Shown piece after piece: positions 34,383 through 43,180 of a DNA stretch of 64,000 nucleotides. Location: positions 9,770,501 through 9,834,500 of the forward strand of contig NZ_JADBEG010000001.1 in the NCBI RefSeq assembly GCF_014873755.1, given 5' to 3'. Made by a program: the position numbers and the translations under genes. Positions within the stretch are counted from its first letter, which is position 1, and the number at the start of each line of letters is the position of its first letter. Below the pieces are notes generated by a model that was not told where the DNA came from, did not search any database, and worked only from the letters and a program-made list of their open reading frames with translations. This stretch comes from Amycolatopsis lexingtonensis (GTDB lineage: Bacteria > Actinomycetota > Actinomycetes > Mycobacteriales > Pseudonocardiaceae).

Positions 34383-35858
34383 ATGACCAGCACCTCCGAA
34401 CAGCCGCTGATGGTGGCCCGGACGGCGGACGCGGCCGAGGAGCCCAACCCCTACCTGCTCGGCGTCTACGCCCCGGTCGGCACCGAGATCGACGCCGAAG
34501 ACCTGCAGGTCATCGGCGAGATCCCGAAAGACCTCAACGGCGTCTACCTGCGCAACGGCCCGAACCCGCGGTTCGCCCCGGAAGGCCGCTACCACTGGTT
34601 CGACGGCGACGGCATGATCCACGCCGTCCACCTGGAGAACGGCAAGGCCCGCTACCGCAACCGCTGGGTCCGCACCAAGGCCTTCGAGGCCGAGTCCGCG
34701 GCCGGCAAGGCGCTCTGGACCGGCGTCATGGAGAACCCGAAGGGCAACCCCTTCGGCAACGCGCACGGCCTCGGCCTCAAGGACAACGCCAACACCGACG
34801 TCGTCTTCCACCGCGGCCGGATCCTCGCCACCTGGTACCTGTGCGGCTCGCCGTACGCGGTCGACCCGCTCTCCCTGGAGACGCTGGGCGCCGAAGACTT
34901 CCTCGGCACGCTGGTCGGGGACATGATGGCCCACCCCAAGGTGGACGAGGCGACCGGCGAGCTGTTCTGGTTCGACTACGGCCCGCGCCCGCCGTACCTG
35001 CGCTACGGCGTGATCAGCGCGGACGGCAAGGTCGTGAACACCACCGAGATCGAGCTGCCCGGCCCGCGCCTGCCGCACGACATGGCCATCACCGAGCACT
35101 ACGCGGTGCTGATGGACCTGCCGCTGGTCCAGGACGCCCACGCGGCGAAGCTGGGCCGCCACAAGCTGCACTTCGACCGCTCGATGCCGAGCCGTTTCGG
35201 TGTCATGCCACGCTACGGGAACGGTAGCCAGATCCGCTGGTTCGAAGCGAGCCCGTGCTACATCTACCACGTCGTCAACGCCTGGGAGCAGGGCAACGAG
35301 GTCGTCCTCGACGTCTGCCGCGTGCAGAGGCCGGCCCCGCGGGCCGACGCGCACACGCCGCTCGCGAAGATGCTCTCCTACCTGCGCCTGGACGCCCAGC
35401 TGCACCGCTACCGCTTCGACCTGCGGACCGGCGCGTGCCACGAAGAGGCGCTCGACGACGCCAACACCGAGTTCCCGACCGTCGACGCCCGCGGCGTCGG
35501 CAGGCGGAACCGGTACTCCTACGCGGTGCACATCTCGCCCGAGTCGACGCTGAAGTTCGACGGGCTGGTGCGCTACGACAATCTTGCCGGCGCCAAGACC
35601 GAATACCGGTTCGGTCCCGGCCGGTGGGGCAGTGAGGCTCCGTTCGCACCCCGCGAAGGAGCGGCCGCCGATTCGGCGGACGGTCATCTGGTGACGTTCG
35701 TGCAGGACGAGCGCGAGGGACGCTCGGAACTGGACATCTTCGACGCCGCCGATCTCGCTGCCGGACCCGTGGCCAGGGTCCTGTTGCCCCAGCGGGTTCC
35801 GCTCGGTTTTCACGCGACCTGGGTCCGGGCGGACCAGCTGGAAAACCTCCGTTCATGA
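34383..35858 (+). CDS. Carotenoid/lignostilbene oxygenase family dioxygenase
   Basis: The 491-residue non-haem iron enzyme belongs to the carotenoid cleavage oxygenase (RPE65) family. The four iron-binding histidines can be placed in MMAHPKVD, LPHDMAITEH, IYHVVNAWEQ and LGFHATWV. The typical YLRNGPNPRF and HWFDGDGMIHAV motifs are at the N-terminus. These enzymes cleave C=C bonds of apocarotenoids, stilbenes or phenylpropenes. Its operon partners act on acyl-CoA, so the aldehyde or acid made here is probably degraded. The start ATG at 34383 follows GGGAGCAG. Confidence 0.93.
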   Translation: MTSTSEQPLMVARTADAAEEPNPYLLGVYAPVGTEIDAEDLQVIGEIPKDLNGVYLRNGPNPRFAPEGRYHWFDGDGMIHAVHLENGKARYRNRWVRTKAFEAESAAGKALWTGVMENPKGNPFGNAHGLGLKDNANTDVVFHRGRILATWYLCGSPYAVDPLSLETLGAEDFLGTLVGDMMAHPKVDEATGELFWFDYGPRPPYLRYGVISADGKVVNTTEIELPGPRLPHDMAITEHYAVLMDLPLVQDAHAAKLGRHKLHFDRSMPSRFGVMPRYGNGSQIRWFEASPCYIYHVVNAWEQGNEVVLDVCRVQRPAPRADAHTPLAKMLSYLRLDAQLHRYRFDLRTGACHEEALDDANTEFPTVDARGVGRRNRYSYAVHISPESTLKFDGLVRYDNLAGAKTEYRFGPGRWGSEAPFAPREGAAADSADGHLVTFVQDEREGRSELDIFDAADLAAGPVARVLLPQRVPLGFHATWVRADQLENLRS

Positions 35859-37552
35859 GATGCCATCGAGAGGGTCGCGCCCGGGACTTCCGGGCGCGGG
35901 GATGGTGGAGTGCGGAGACGATCGACCAGCTCGTGAAGGAGCGGGTCAGTGCCGACCCGGAGGGTCTCGTGCTGGTCGATCCACCGAACACCACCGCACT
36001 GGTCGGACGCGACCCGGTGCGGTGGACCTGGAACCGGCTCGACGAACGCGTCGACGTCCTGGCCGCGTTCCTGCTCGCCAGAGGGGTGCGAGCAGGTGAC
36101 GTCGTGGCCGTGCAGCTGCCGAACTGCTCGGCCCTGGTCCAGGCGTTCCTCGCGATCGTGCGGATCGGTGCGGTGGTCACGCCGTTCCCGGTGTCCTACC
36201 GGGAGCACGAGATGGGTCCGATGTGCCGGCGCACCGGAGCTGTCGCCGTGGTGACCGCCACCAGATACGGCGAGCACGAGCTCGCCGGGGCGGCCCTTGG
36301 GCTAATCGGCGCTGCGGCGCCGTCGGTCCGGTTCGTCGTCGCCCGGGGGGACGACGAACCGGCCGGCGCCCTGGCCTGGCCCGAAAACCCACTGTCCGAA
36401 GTGGAGAAGTCCACTCTGGACGAGTACTTGTCGACACTCGACACCGACGTCAACGACTGCGTGACGATCTGCTGGACGTCCGGCACCGAAGCCGAACCGA
36501 AAGCGGTTCCGCGCTGCCACGGCGACTGGCTCGCGACGGCCGGCGGCTGCGTCCAGGCCGCGGGGATCACGCGGGAAGACGTCCTGCTGTCGCCGTTCCC
36601 GATGACGAACATGGCCGGCATCGGCGGGATGTTCCTGCCCTGGCTGCTGACCGGCGCCGTGTTCGTCCCGCACCACCCGTTCGACCTGCCGGTGTTCCTG
36701 GGCCAGCTCGCGGCCGAACGCGTGACGTACACGCTCGCGCCGCCGGCGTTGCTCACCATGCTGCTGCACAACGAGAAGATACTGTCCGGAGTGGACATTT
36801 CGAACGTGCGCAAGATCGGCTCCGGCTCGGCGCCGCTGTCGCCGTGGCTCGTGCGCACCTGGGCCGAGCGGTACGGCATCGACATCATCAACTTCTTCGG
36901 CTCCAACGAAGGCACCGCGCTGCTGTCCGGTCCGGTGGACATCCCGGACCCCGATCAGCGCGCGAGCTACTTCCCGAACTACGCCTCGGACGTCACGTGG
37001 TCGACGCCGGTCGCCGGCTGGACGTCGGTGCGGCTGCACGACCCGGTCACCGGCGAGCAGGTCACCGAACCGGGGCGGCCCGGCGAGCTGCACATCGCCG
37101 GGCCGACGGTGTTCGCCGGCTACCTGACTTCGATGGGCGAACCGCTCGACACGTCGTCGTTCGACGAAGACGGGCACTTCCGCACCGGCGACGTCTTCGA
37201 GATCGACGGCGGGCGCGGGGAGTTCCTGCGGTACGTCGACCGGACGAAGGACCTGGTCATCCGCGGCGGGATGAACATCTCGCCGGCCGAGGTCGAGGGC
37301 CTGCTGGCCGGGCACCCGGACGTCGCGGACGTCGGCGTGATCGGCGTGCCGGACGACGTCATGGGGGAGCGGGTGTGCGCGGTCGTCGTGCCGGGCGAGC
37401 GCAAGCCGTCGCTCGACGACCTGGTCGCGTACCTGCGCGAGCGGAAGGTGGCCGCGTTCAAGCTGCCGGAACGGCTCGAGTACGCCGACGCCTTGCCCCG
37501 CAACCCGGTGGGGAAGATCCTGAAGCGGAAGCTGCGGGAAAGTCTGGAGTGA
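35855..37552 (+). CDS. Acyl-CoA synthetase of the carotenoid-oxygenase operon
   Basis: The 565-residue ANL enzyme has ICWTSGTEAEPKAV as its P-loop, FFGSNEGTALL as A5, RTGDVFEIDGG as A7, RTKDLVIRGGMNISPAEVE as A8 and RNPVGKILKRKL with the C-terminal lysine. The P-loop deviates from the usual SGTTGxPKG (an EAEP insert). The N-terminal RARDFRARGWWSAETIDQLV matches ligases of cyclohexane-carboxylate or aromatic-acid type. The start overlaps the oxygenase stop by ATGA. Its substrate is most simply the acid derived from the oxygenase product. Confidence 0.9.
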   Translation: MRCHREGRARDFRARGWWSAETIDQLVKERVSADPEGLVLVDPPNTTALVGRDPVRWTWNRLDERVDVLAAFLLARGVRAGDVVAVQLPNCSALVQAFLAIVRIGAVVTPFPVSYREHEMGPMCRRTGAVAVVTATRYGEHELAGAALGLIGAAAPSVRFVVARGDDEPAGALAWPENPLSEVEKSTLDEYLSTLDTDVNDCVTICWTSGTEAEPKAVPRCHGDWLATAGGCVQAAGITREDVLLSPFPMTNMAGIGGMFLPWLLTGAVFVPHHPFDLPVFLGQLAAERVTYTLAPPALLTMLLHNEKILSGVDISNVRKIGSGSAPLSPWLVRTWAERYGIDIINFFGSNEGTALLSGPVDIPDPDQRASYFPNYASDVTWSTPVAGWTSVRLHDPVTGEQVTEPGRPGELHIAGPTVFAGYLTSMGEPLDTSSFDEDGHFRTGDVFEIDGGRGEFLRYVDRTKDLVIRGGMNISPAEVEGLLAGHPDVADVGVIGVPDDVMGERVCAVVVPGERKPSLDDLVAYLRERKVAAFKLPERLEYADALPRNPVGKILKRKLRESLE

Positions 37553-37556
37553 GGCC

Positions 37557-38744
37557 ATGACGGTGTTCGTGCTGGGCGGGGCGCAGAGCGACTTCGCGCG
37601 CAACTTCGCCAAGGAGGGGCGCGGGATCCTCGAGCTGTTTGCCGAGGTCGTGCCCGCCGCCCTCGCGGACGCCGGGGTCGCGCCCGAAGACGTCGAGGTC
37701 GCGCACGTCGGGAACCTCGCGGCCGAGCTGTTCACCGGCCAGGCCCAGCTCGGCGGGCTGCTGGTGGCCGCGGTGCCGGAACTGGACGGGGTGCCGTCGA
37801 CCCGGCACGAAGCCGCGTGCGCGTCCGGCAGCACCGCCGTGCTCGCCGCGTGCGCGGACATCGAGGCGGGCCGTTACGACGTCGCGCTGGTCGCCGGGGT
37901 CGAGCTGATGCGCAACGTCGACGGGCAGCGCGCGGCCGAGCACCTCGGGTCCGCCGCGTGGGCCGGGCACGAAGCCGTCGGCGCGAAGTTCCCGTGGCCC
38001 GCGTTGTTCGCCGAGGTCGCTTCCGGGTACGACGAGCGGTACGGGCTCGACCCCGAGCACCTCGGGCAGTTCGCCGCGCACGCTTTCGACCGCGCGGCAA
38101 GAAATCCGCTCGCCCAGGCCCGCGACTGGCGCTTCCCGGCCGGTGCCTTCGGCGCCGACGACGACCTCAACCCGGTGATCGAGGGCCGCCTGCGCAAGCA
38201 GGACTGCGGCCGGATCACCGACGGCGCCGCGGCGGTCGTGCTGGCCTCGCCCGCGTTCGCCGAACGGCTCGGCGGCGGCTTCCCGCGCATCGCGGGCTTC
38301 GGGCACCGCACGGCCCACATCGGCCTGGCCGAGAAGCTTTCCGCCGGGGGCGAGTACCTGTTCCCGCACCTGCGCGGCGCGGTCGTCGACGCCTACGAGC
38401 GCGCGGGGGTGCCCGGCCCGGACGCGCTCGACGTCGTCGAGCTGCACGACTGCTTCACCATCACCGGGCTGGTGGCGCTGGAGCACCTGGGCGCGGCGCC
38501 GCCCGGCGACGGCGGCCGGTTCATCGCCGAGGGCGGCCTCGACGCGGCCGGCATCAACCCGGGCGGCGGCCTGATCGGGCTCGGCCACCCGGTCGGCGCC
38601 ACCGGCGTCCGGATGCTGCACGACGTTTCCCGGCAGGTGACCGGGAAAGCGGGCGAGACGCAGGTCGAGGGCGCGCGGACGGCGTTGACGCTCAACGTCG
38701 GCGGCTCGTTCACCACGGTCGTGACGATGGTGGTCACCGCATGA
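37557..38744 (+). CDS. Thiolase-family acetyl-CoA acetyltransferase
   Basis: The 395-residue protein is a thiolase of the SCP2-like/lipid-transfer branch. The nucleophilic cysteine is in HEAACASGS (about residue 90), the VVELHDCFTI segment and the GLGHPVGATG motif carry the catalytic His, and the second Cys of classical thiolases is replaced around TLNVGGSF. Such enzymes cleave steroid or branched 3-oxoacyl-CoA. The ATG at 37557 is 4 bp after the ligase stop and the gene overlaps the next by ATGA. Confidence 0.9.
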   Translation: MTVFVLGGAQSDFARNFAKEGRGILELFAEVVPAALADAGVAPEDVEVAHVGNLAAELFTGQAQLGGLLVAAVPELDGVPSTRHEAACASGSTAVLAACADIEAGRYDVALVAGVELMRNVDGQRAAEHLGSAAWAGHEAVGAKFPWPALFAEVASGYDERYGLDPEHLGQFAAHAFDRAARNPLAQARDWRFPAGAFGADDDLNPVIEGRLRKQDCGRITDGAAAVVLASPAFAERLGGGFPRIAGFGHRTAHIGLAEKLSAGGEYLFPHLRGAVVDAYERAGVPGPDALDVVELHDCFTITGLVALEHLGAAPPGDGGRFIAEGGLDAAGINPGGGLIGLGHPVGATGVRMLHDVSRQVTGKAGETQVEGARTALTLNVGGSFTTVVTMVVTA

Positions 38745-39724
38745 GACTCTCGGTGTCGCTGGGGCTCTGGCAGGACCGGCCGCCGGAGGAGGCGCTGGAG
38801 ACCGCGCGCGCCGCCGAGGCCGCCGGGTACCCGGAGCTGTGGATCGGCGAGATGGCGACGTGGGACGCGTTCGCGCTGGGGACCGCGATCGGCGCGGCGA
38901 CGTCTTCGCTTTCGCTGACGTTCGGGCCACTCGCGGTCACCGTGCGGGACCCGGCGACGATCGCCATGGGCGTCGCGTCGGTGGCGGCGTTGACGGGCCG
39001 CCCGACGGGCGTCGCGCTGGGGACGTCCAGCGACGTCGTGGTGCGCGGCTGGCACGGCCGGTCCCGTTCGCGCGCGGCCACCGCGCTGGAGGAGTCGGCG
39101 ATCGCCGTCCGGCAGCTGGTTTCCGGCGAGAAGTCCACTGTGGATGGTTCGGTGGTGGGGTCGCAGGGGTACCGGTTGCGTTTGGCCGCCCCGAAATCGC
39201 CGTTGACGATCGCCGCGTTCGGCCCGCGGGCCCTCGACGTCGCCGCGCGGCACGCGGACCGGATGGTGGTCAACCTGGTCAGCCCGGCGGCCGCGGCGAC
39301 GCTCGTGCGCGGCCTGCGGGAGGCGGCATCACGGGCGGGGGTCGAGGCGCCGCCGGTGGCCGCGTGGGTCGTCGGGGCGGTGGACCCGGACGCGGCGTCG
39401 CTCGAACAGCTGCGTCGCGGCGTGGTCGGGTACCTCGCGGCACCGGGCTACGCGGACATGTTCCGCGCGGCCGGGTTCGGTGCGCTGGTCGACTTCGCGC
39501 GCACCCGGCCGCACCCGCGTGAGCTGCTGGCCGCGGTGCCGGCCGAGGCCATCGCCGTGGTCGGGCTGCTGGGATCGCGCGCGGAAGTTGCCGCGAAGGC
39601 CGCCGAGTACGCGGCGGCGGGGATCGACGAGCTGGCGATCGTGCCCGCGACCAGCGACGACGACCCCGGTGGCGCGAAAACCCTGGAGGCGTGTCGATCC
39701 GCGGTGCGCCCGTTCGACGCGTAG
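38741..39724 (+). CDS. LLM-class F420-dependent oxidoreductase
   Basis: The 327-residue luciferase-like monooxygenase has an N-terminal SVSLGLWQDRPPEEALETA, ELWIGEMATWDAF, LTFGPLAVTVRDPATIAM and IAAFGPRALDVAARHADRM. It matches actinobacterial F420-dependent members of the TIGR03841-like group that accompany acyl-CoA ligases and thiolases. Reduction or oxidation of an acyl-CoA or ketone intermediate is likely. The start overlaps the thiolase stop (ATGA). Confidence 0.88.
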   Translation: MRLSVSLGLWQDRPPEEALETARAAEAAGYPELWIGEMATWDAFALGTAIGAATSSLSLTFGPLAVTVRDPATIAMGVASVAALTGRPTGVALGTSSDVVVRGWHGRSRSRAATALEESAIAVRQLVSGEKSTVDGSVVGSQGYRLRLAAPKSPLTIAAFGPRALDVAARHADRMVVNLVSPAAAATLVRGLREAASRAGVEAPPVAAWVVGAVDPDAASLEQLRRGVVGYLAAPGYADMFRAAGFGALVDFARTRPHPRELLAAVPAEAIAVVGLLGSRAEVAAKAAEYAAAGIDELAIVPATSDDDPGGAKTLEACRSAVRPFDA

Positions 39725-39726
39725 GC

Positions 39727-40245
39727 ATGAGCGAACCGACGCACACCGAGAACCTCGACCGGACCGGGTCCGCGGCGTTGCCGTGGAGCAGGGCGCGCGA
39801 CCTTCTCGCGACCCAGACCCCGCACGAAAACCTGACGTTCTTCGTCGGGACCATCCGCCCCGACGGCCGCCCGCACGCCGCCGGCGTCGGCGCGATCTGG
39901 GTGGACGACGCGCTGTACTTCAAGGGCGGGCCGGGCACGCGCCGGTCCCGCAACCTCGCGGCGAACCCGGCGTGCACGGTGTCGGTGCGGCTGAACGGGC
40001 TGGACCTGACGATGGAGGGCGAGGCCCACCGCGTCACCGACGAGCCGACGCTGGAGAAGGTCGCGGCGGTCTTCCGCGAGGGCGGCTGGCCGGCGACGGT
40101 GGTCGGTGATGGGCTGACGGCACCGTTCACGGCGCCGAGCGCGGGGCCGCCGCCGTGGCACCTGTACGTGCTCACGCTGCACCGCGCGATCGGCGTCGCC
40201 GGCGCGGAGCCCCACGGTGCGAGCCGCTGGGACTTCACCCGCTGA
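39727..40245 (+). CDS. PPOX-fold (pyridoxamine-oxidase-like) F420/flavin-binding protein
   Basis: The 172-residue split-barrel protein has FFVGTIRPDGRPHAAGVGAIWVDDALYFKGGPGTRRSRNLAANPACTVSV, the core of the pyridoxamine 5'-phosphate-oxidase-like family whose actinobacterial members often bind F420. It sits 2 bp after the LLM gene and ends the operon. It may reduce an unsaturated intermediate or use F420H2 with the LLM enzyme. The R2b hairpin follows 18 bp after its stop. Confidence 0.85.
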   Translation: MSEPTHTENLDRTGSAALPWSRARDLLATQTPHENLTFFVGTIRPDGRPHAAGVGAIWVDDALYFKGGPGTRRSRNLAANPACTVSVRLNGLDLTMEGEAHRVTDEPTLEKVAAVFREGGWPATVVGDGLTAPFTAPSAGPPPWHLYVLTLHRAIGVAGAEPHGASRWDFTR

Positions 40246-40262
40246 CCGCCGGGCCCGGGACG

Positions 40263-40348
40263 AGCGCCCCAATGTGGCGTTCGGTGCGTCAGACGCACCC
40301 AATGTGGCGTTCGGTGCGTTGGACGCACCCAACGCCACATTGGGGCGC
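40263..40348. repeat. Hairpin element R2b (30-bp units, inverted end)
   Basis: CAATGTGGCGTTCGGTGCGT starts at 40270 and again at 40300, then an inverted unit closes it at about 40322-40346. The second unit and the inverted unit pair over 22 bp with one mismatch. It lies between the convergent PPOX and PucR-type genes, as R2a lies between convergent genes. Confidence 0.85.
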
Positions 40349-40361
40349 ATCGGCGGACTCT

Positions 40362-41603
40362 TCAGCGCGCCGGAGGTAGCGAGGCTCGGCGGGCCGCGAG
40401 CGCCGCGATGATGCGGGGGAGGCCCGCCGGGTGGAGCGGGTCGATGCCCGTCAGATCACGGACCTTCCGCAGGCGGTAGTCGACCGTGTTCGGGTGGACG
40501 TGCAGGCGGGTCGCCGCGCGGCGGCGGTTCGTGTCCAGCTCCAGGTACGCCGACAGCGTTTCCACCAGCTCCGGGTGCGCCTCCAGCGGGGCGAGCACCG
40601 CGGCCAGGCGGTCGCGCGCCGCGCCCGGGCGGGTCAGCTGGTACTCCACCAGGACGTCGTCGAGGCGGTACAGGCCCGGCTCGCGGCCGAACCAGCGCAG
40701 CACGTCCAGCACCTCGGCCGTCCGCCCGGCCACCACCCGGACCTCCGGCGGCGTCGCCGTCTCGGCCGCCGCCAGCACGTCGACGCCCGCCGCGCGCCCC
40801 GCCGCGTCGAGCACCGCGTGCCAGCCCGCTATCTCCGTCAGGCGGCCGGCCAGTGGCAGCAGGACCAGCCCGCCCGGGCCGTCCAGGGACGCCAGGACGC
40901 CGTCGCCGCAGGCGTGCTCGAACGCCGCGAGGAAGCGGCGCAGCTTGCGGCGGACCGCGATCTCCGCGTCCACCCCCGGCGACGCCTCGTCGGCGTGCGG
41001 CCCCAGCTCGACGCTCAGCACCAGGTACCGCGCCGGCAGCGCGATCCCGGCGCTGCGGGCGACGACGTCGACCGGGCCACCGTCGGCCAGCACCGACAGC
41101 AGCGTGCGCCGCGCCGTGTGCTCCTGGCCGACCTTCGTGCGCAGTTCCTCGAGGTAGCCCCGGGTGACCGCGGCGGTGACCGCGCCGACCCACGCCAGCA
41201 CGCGGTCGGCCACTTCGAGCAGGTCGGCGACGTCTTCGCCGCCCGCTTCGGCCGACCCGACGGCGAAGATCTCCCGCGCGCCGACGTGGTAGGCGTTCAG
41301 CACGGCTTCCAGCGGGAAGCCCTCCTCGGCCCGCCGCACCGCGGACGCGCCGATCTGCCGCAGCTCGGCGTCGTTCAGCTCGCGGTCCTCGCGCAGGCTC
41401 CGCGCGAACGCCCGCACGGCCTGCCGGGTGATGCCCGCGATGTCGCCGGCCAGCTCCTCCACCGGCAGCCGCCGGTAGTCCGCGACCTCGGCCTGGATGC
41501 GCGCCAGCACCCGCGTGATCAGCTCGGGCTCGTCCCGGGTGAGCCGCTCGTGCACGCGCTGCCCGCCGAGGGTCAGGTCCGCGCCGGTTTTGTGCTCCGT
41601 CAC
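40362..41603 (-). CDS. PucR/CdaR-type helix-turn-helix regulator
   Basis: The 413-residue regulator has a long N-terminal helical RsbR-like sensor region (ELITRVLARIQAEVADYRRLP, then GFPLEAVLNAYHVGAREIF), a GGDEF-like middle region, and the PucR C-terminal HTH (LELDTNRRRAATRLHVHPNTVDYRLRKVRDLTG). The GTG at 41603 is the first start after the upstream stop region. Members control purine, sugar-diacid or secondary-metabolite genes. It is divergent from the SGNH hydrolase and convergent with the F420 operon, so the target is not obvious. Confidence 0.88.
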   Translation of the reverse strand: MTEHKTGADLTLGGQRVHERLTRDEPELITRVLARIQAEVADYRRLPVEELAGDIAGITRQAVRAFARSLREDRELNDAELRQIGASAVRRAEEGFPLEAVLNAYHVGAREIFAVGSAEAGGEDVADLLEVADRVLAWVGAVTAAVTRGYLEELRTKVGQEHTARRTLLSVLADGGPVDVVARSAGIALPARYLVLSVELGPHADEASPGVDAEIAVRRKLRRFLAAFEHACGDGVLASLDGPGGLVLLPLAGRLTEIAGWHAVLDAAGRAAGVDVLAAAETATPPEVRVVAGRTAEVLDVLRWFGREPGLYRLDDVLVEYQLTRPGAARDRLAAVLAPLEAHPELVETLSAYLELDTNRRRAATRLHVHPNTVDYRLRKVRDLTGIDPLHPAGLPRIIAALAARRASLPPAR

Positions 41604-41708
41604 AACCGTTCCCCTCGTTCTCTGCCCGGATTCCCAGTCATTCCGGCCACCCGCGGTGCCGATGGTGTCACGGAGACCAGCCATCGGCACAACGTCAAGG
41701 AGGACGGC

Positions 41709-42554
41709 GTGCGAGTGAGGACTACGGCGTTCATCACGATCTTGGTCACCGCGCTGACGTTCACGACGGCGGGCACCGCGGCCGCCGCAAGCGGGGAGTA
41801 CGTGGCACTCGGGGACTCGGCCGCGGCCGGCCCGCTGATCCTGCCCCCGGACCTCTCGTCCCTGGGTTGCCTCCGGTCGCTCGCGGACTACCCGCACGTC
41901 GCCGCGTCGCAGCTCGGCGTCCCGCTCAAGGACGTGACGTGCTCCGGGGCGACGACCGCGGACATATACGCGCCGCAGTCGACGGAGACCGGCCCGGTCC
42001 CGCCGCAGCTGGACGCGCTCAGCGCCGCCACCGAGACGGTCACCGTGACGATCGGCGGCAACGACGTCGGCCTGGTCGGCGCCGCGACCAGCTGCATCAA
42101 CCTGCTCCCCGGCATCAACCCGGACTGCGTCGACCGGTACACCGCCGGCGGCCACGACCAGCTCGCCGAGCGGATCGCCGCGTTCGAACCGACGTGGGGC
42201 GCGCTGCTCGACGCCATCCACGCGCACGCCCCGAACGCGGCCGTCTTCGTCGCCGGCTACGGCACTTACCTGCCGCACAACGGGTGCTGGCCGATCGCGC
42301 CACTGACCCCGCGCGACGCGAACTACATCCAGGGCAGCATCGACAAGACGAACGCCGCACTGGCCCGTCAGGCGGCCGCGCACGACGCGCGGTACGTCGA
42401 CGTCCGGACGGCCTCGATCGGGCACGACGTCTGCAAGCTGCCCGGCGTGAAGTGGTTCGAGAGCGTGATCCCGACCGCGGTCGCGGCGCCGCTGCACCCC
42501 AACGCCACCGGCATGCGCCACATCGGCGCCCTGGTGGCCGCGACGATCGGCTGA
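41709..42554 (+). CDS. Secreted SGNH/GDSL lipase-esterase
   Basis: The 281-residue protein has a signal peptide (VRVRTTAFITILVTALTFTTAGTAAAAS). The SGNH blocks are YVALGDSAAAG (catalytic Ser), the Gly of CSGATTADIY, IGGNDVG (Asn), and PLHPNATG (catalytic His). It resembles Streptomyces extracellular SGNH lipases. Six cysteines could form disulfides. I chose the GTG at 41709 because AAGGAGG ends 5 nt before it. Confidence 0.92.
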   Translation: MRVRTTAFITILVTALTFTTAGTAAAASGEYVALGDSAAAGPLILPPDLSSLGCLRSLADYPHVAASQLGVPLKDVTCSGATTADIYAPQSTETGPVPPQLDALSAATETVTVTIGGNDVGLVGAATSCINLLPGINPDCVDRYTAGGHDQLAERIAAFEPTWGALLDAIHAHAPNAAVFVAGYGTYLPHNGCWPIAPLTPRDANYIQGSIDKTNAALARQAAAHDARYVDVRTASIGHDVCKLPGVKWFESVIPTAVAAPLHPNATGMRHIGALVAATIG

Positions 42555-42559
42555 GCCGG

Positions 42560-42943
42560 TCAGCCCACCCGGGTCAGGCGCGGCCGGTGCGTGGTGACCT
42601 CCGCCGGACGGCGGGGCGCTGGCACCCGCACCGGCACCGGCCGGACCCGGGCCAGGACCCCGGCGACGACGGCCACCGCGAGCACCCCCGCGGCCACTGC
42701 CGACGCCGCGTCGAACGTCAGCTCGCCCGCACGCCCGAGCACGAAGCCCGAATCCAGCGCCCACGCCACCGCCGCGACCCCGATCGCGGCGGTGGCCGTG
42801 CTGCGGAACGCCGTGCCGAGGACCACCAACCCCAACGTCACCAGCGCGTACCACGGGAACCGGGTCGCGCCGGCCACGTCCGCCAGCACCACCGCGACGA
42901 CCGCGGCCCCGCACCCGAACGGGAACCCGAAGCCACCACTCAT
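42560..42943 (-). CDS. Small four-helix membrane protein, possibly extended by a repeat-derived N-terminus
   Basis: The 127-residue protein starts SGGFGFPFGCGAAVVAVVLADVAG and has about four hydrophobic segments, then a basic Pro/Arg tail. No family is recognised. The frame stays open upstream through the R1b hairpin to a second ATG at 43099, which repeats the same nine residues (SGGFGFPFG). The longer product would carry 52 extra residues including VLNESFRTSEDLNDSFKTS. I prefer the ATG at 42943 because the longer start lies in repeated DNA. The SGNH stop is 5 bp from its end. Confidence 0.6.
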   Translation of the reverse strand: MSGGFGFPFGCGAAVVAVVLADVAGATRFPWYALVTLGLVVLGTAFRSTATAAIGVAAVAWALDSGFVLGRAGELTFDAASAVAAGVLAVAVVAGVLARVRPVPVRVPAPRRPAEVTTHRPRLTRVG

Positions 42944-43106
42944 GCCCCCAGCAGCAGGGTTCCGGCAAAGTCGCGGCGGCTCACTCGGCGGCGGCTTCGC
43001 TGACGTCTTGAATGAGTCATTCAGGTCTTCGGAGGTCCTGAATGACTCATTCAAGACACCGCGGACCCACCCGAACGGGAACCCGAAGCCACCACTCATG
43101 CCCCCA
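42912..43106. repeat. 39-bp direct repeats flanking hairpin R1b
   Basis: Positions 42912-42950 and 43068-43106 are identical over 39 bp and 156 bp apart. Each copy contains an ATG and the first codons of the membrane gene. Between them lies R1b. Confidence 0.9.
43005..43057. repeat. Hairpin element R1b (53 bp)
   Basis: It carries TGAATGAGTCATTCA at 43009-43023 and TGAATGACTCATTCA at 43039-43053, with centres 30 bp apart, the same spacer as R1a and GTCT/AGAC ends. It lies 124 bp after the alpha/beta hydrolase stop. Confidence 0.88.
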
Positions 43107-43180
43107 TTAGGACCCGCCGGGGCAGGCCAAAGGATGAGCCAGGACACATTCCCTACACCCCGGCCCCGGATCTTGACGCG

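Noticed and set aside
43100..43180. A start for the membrane gene upstream of R1b as the main annotation
   Set aside because: The ATG at 43099 lies in a duplicated segment and would translate the hairpin; kept only as an alternative.
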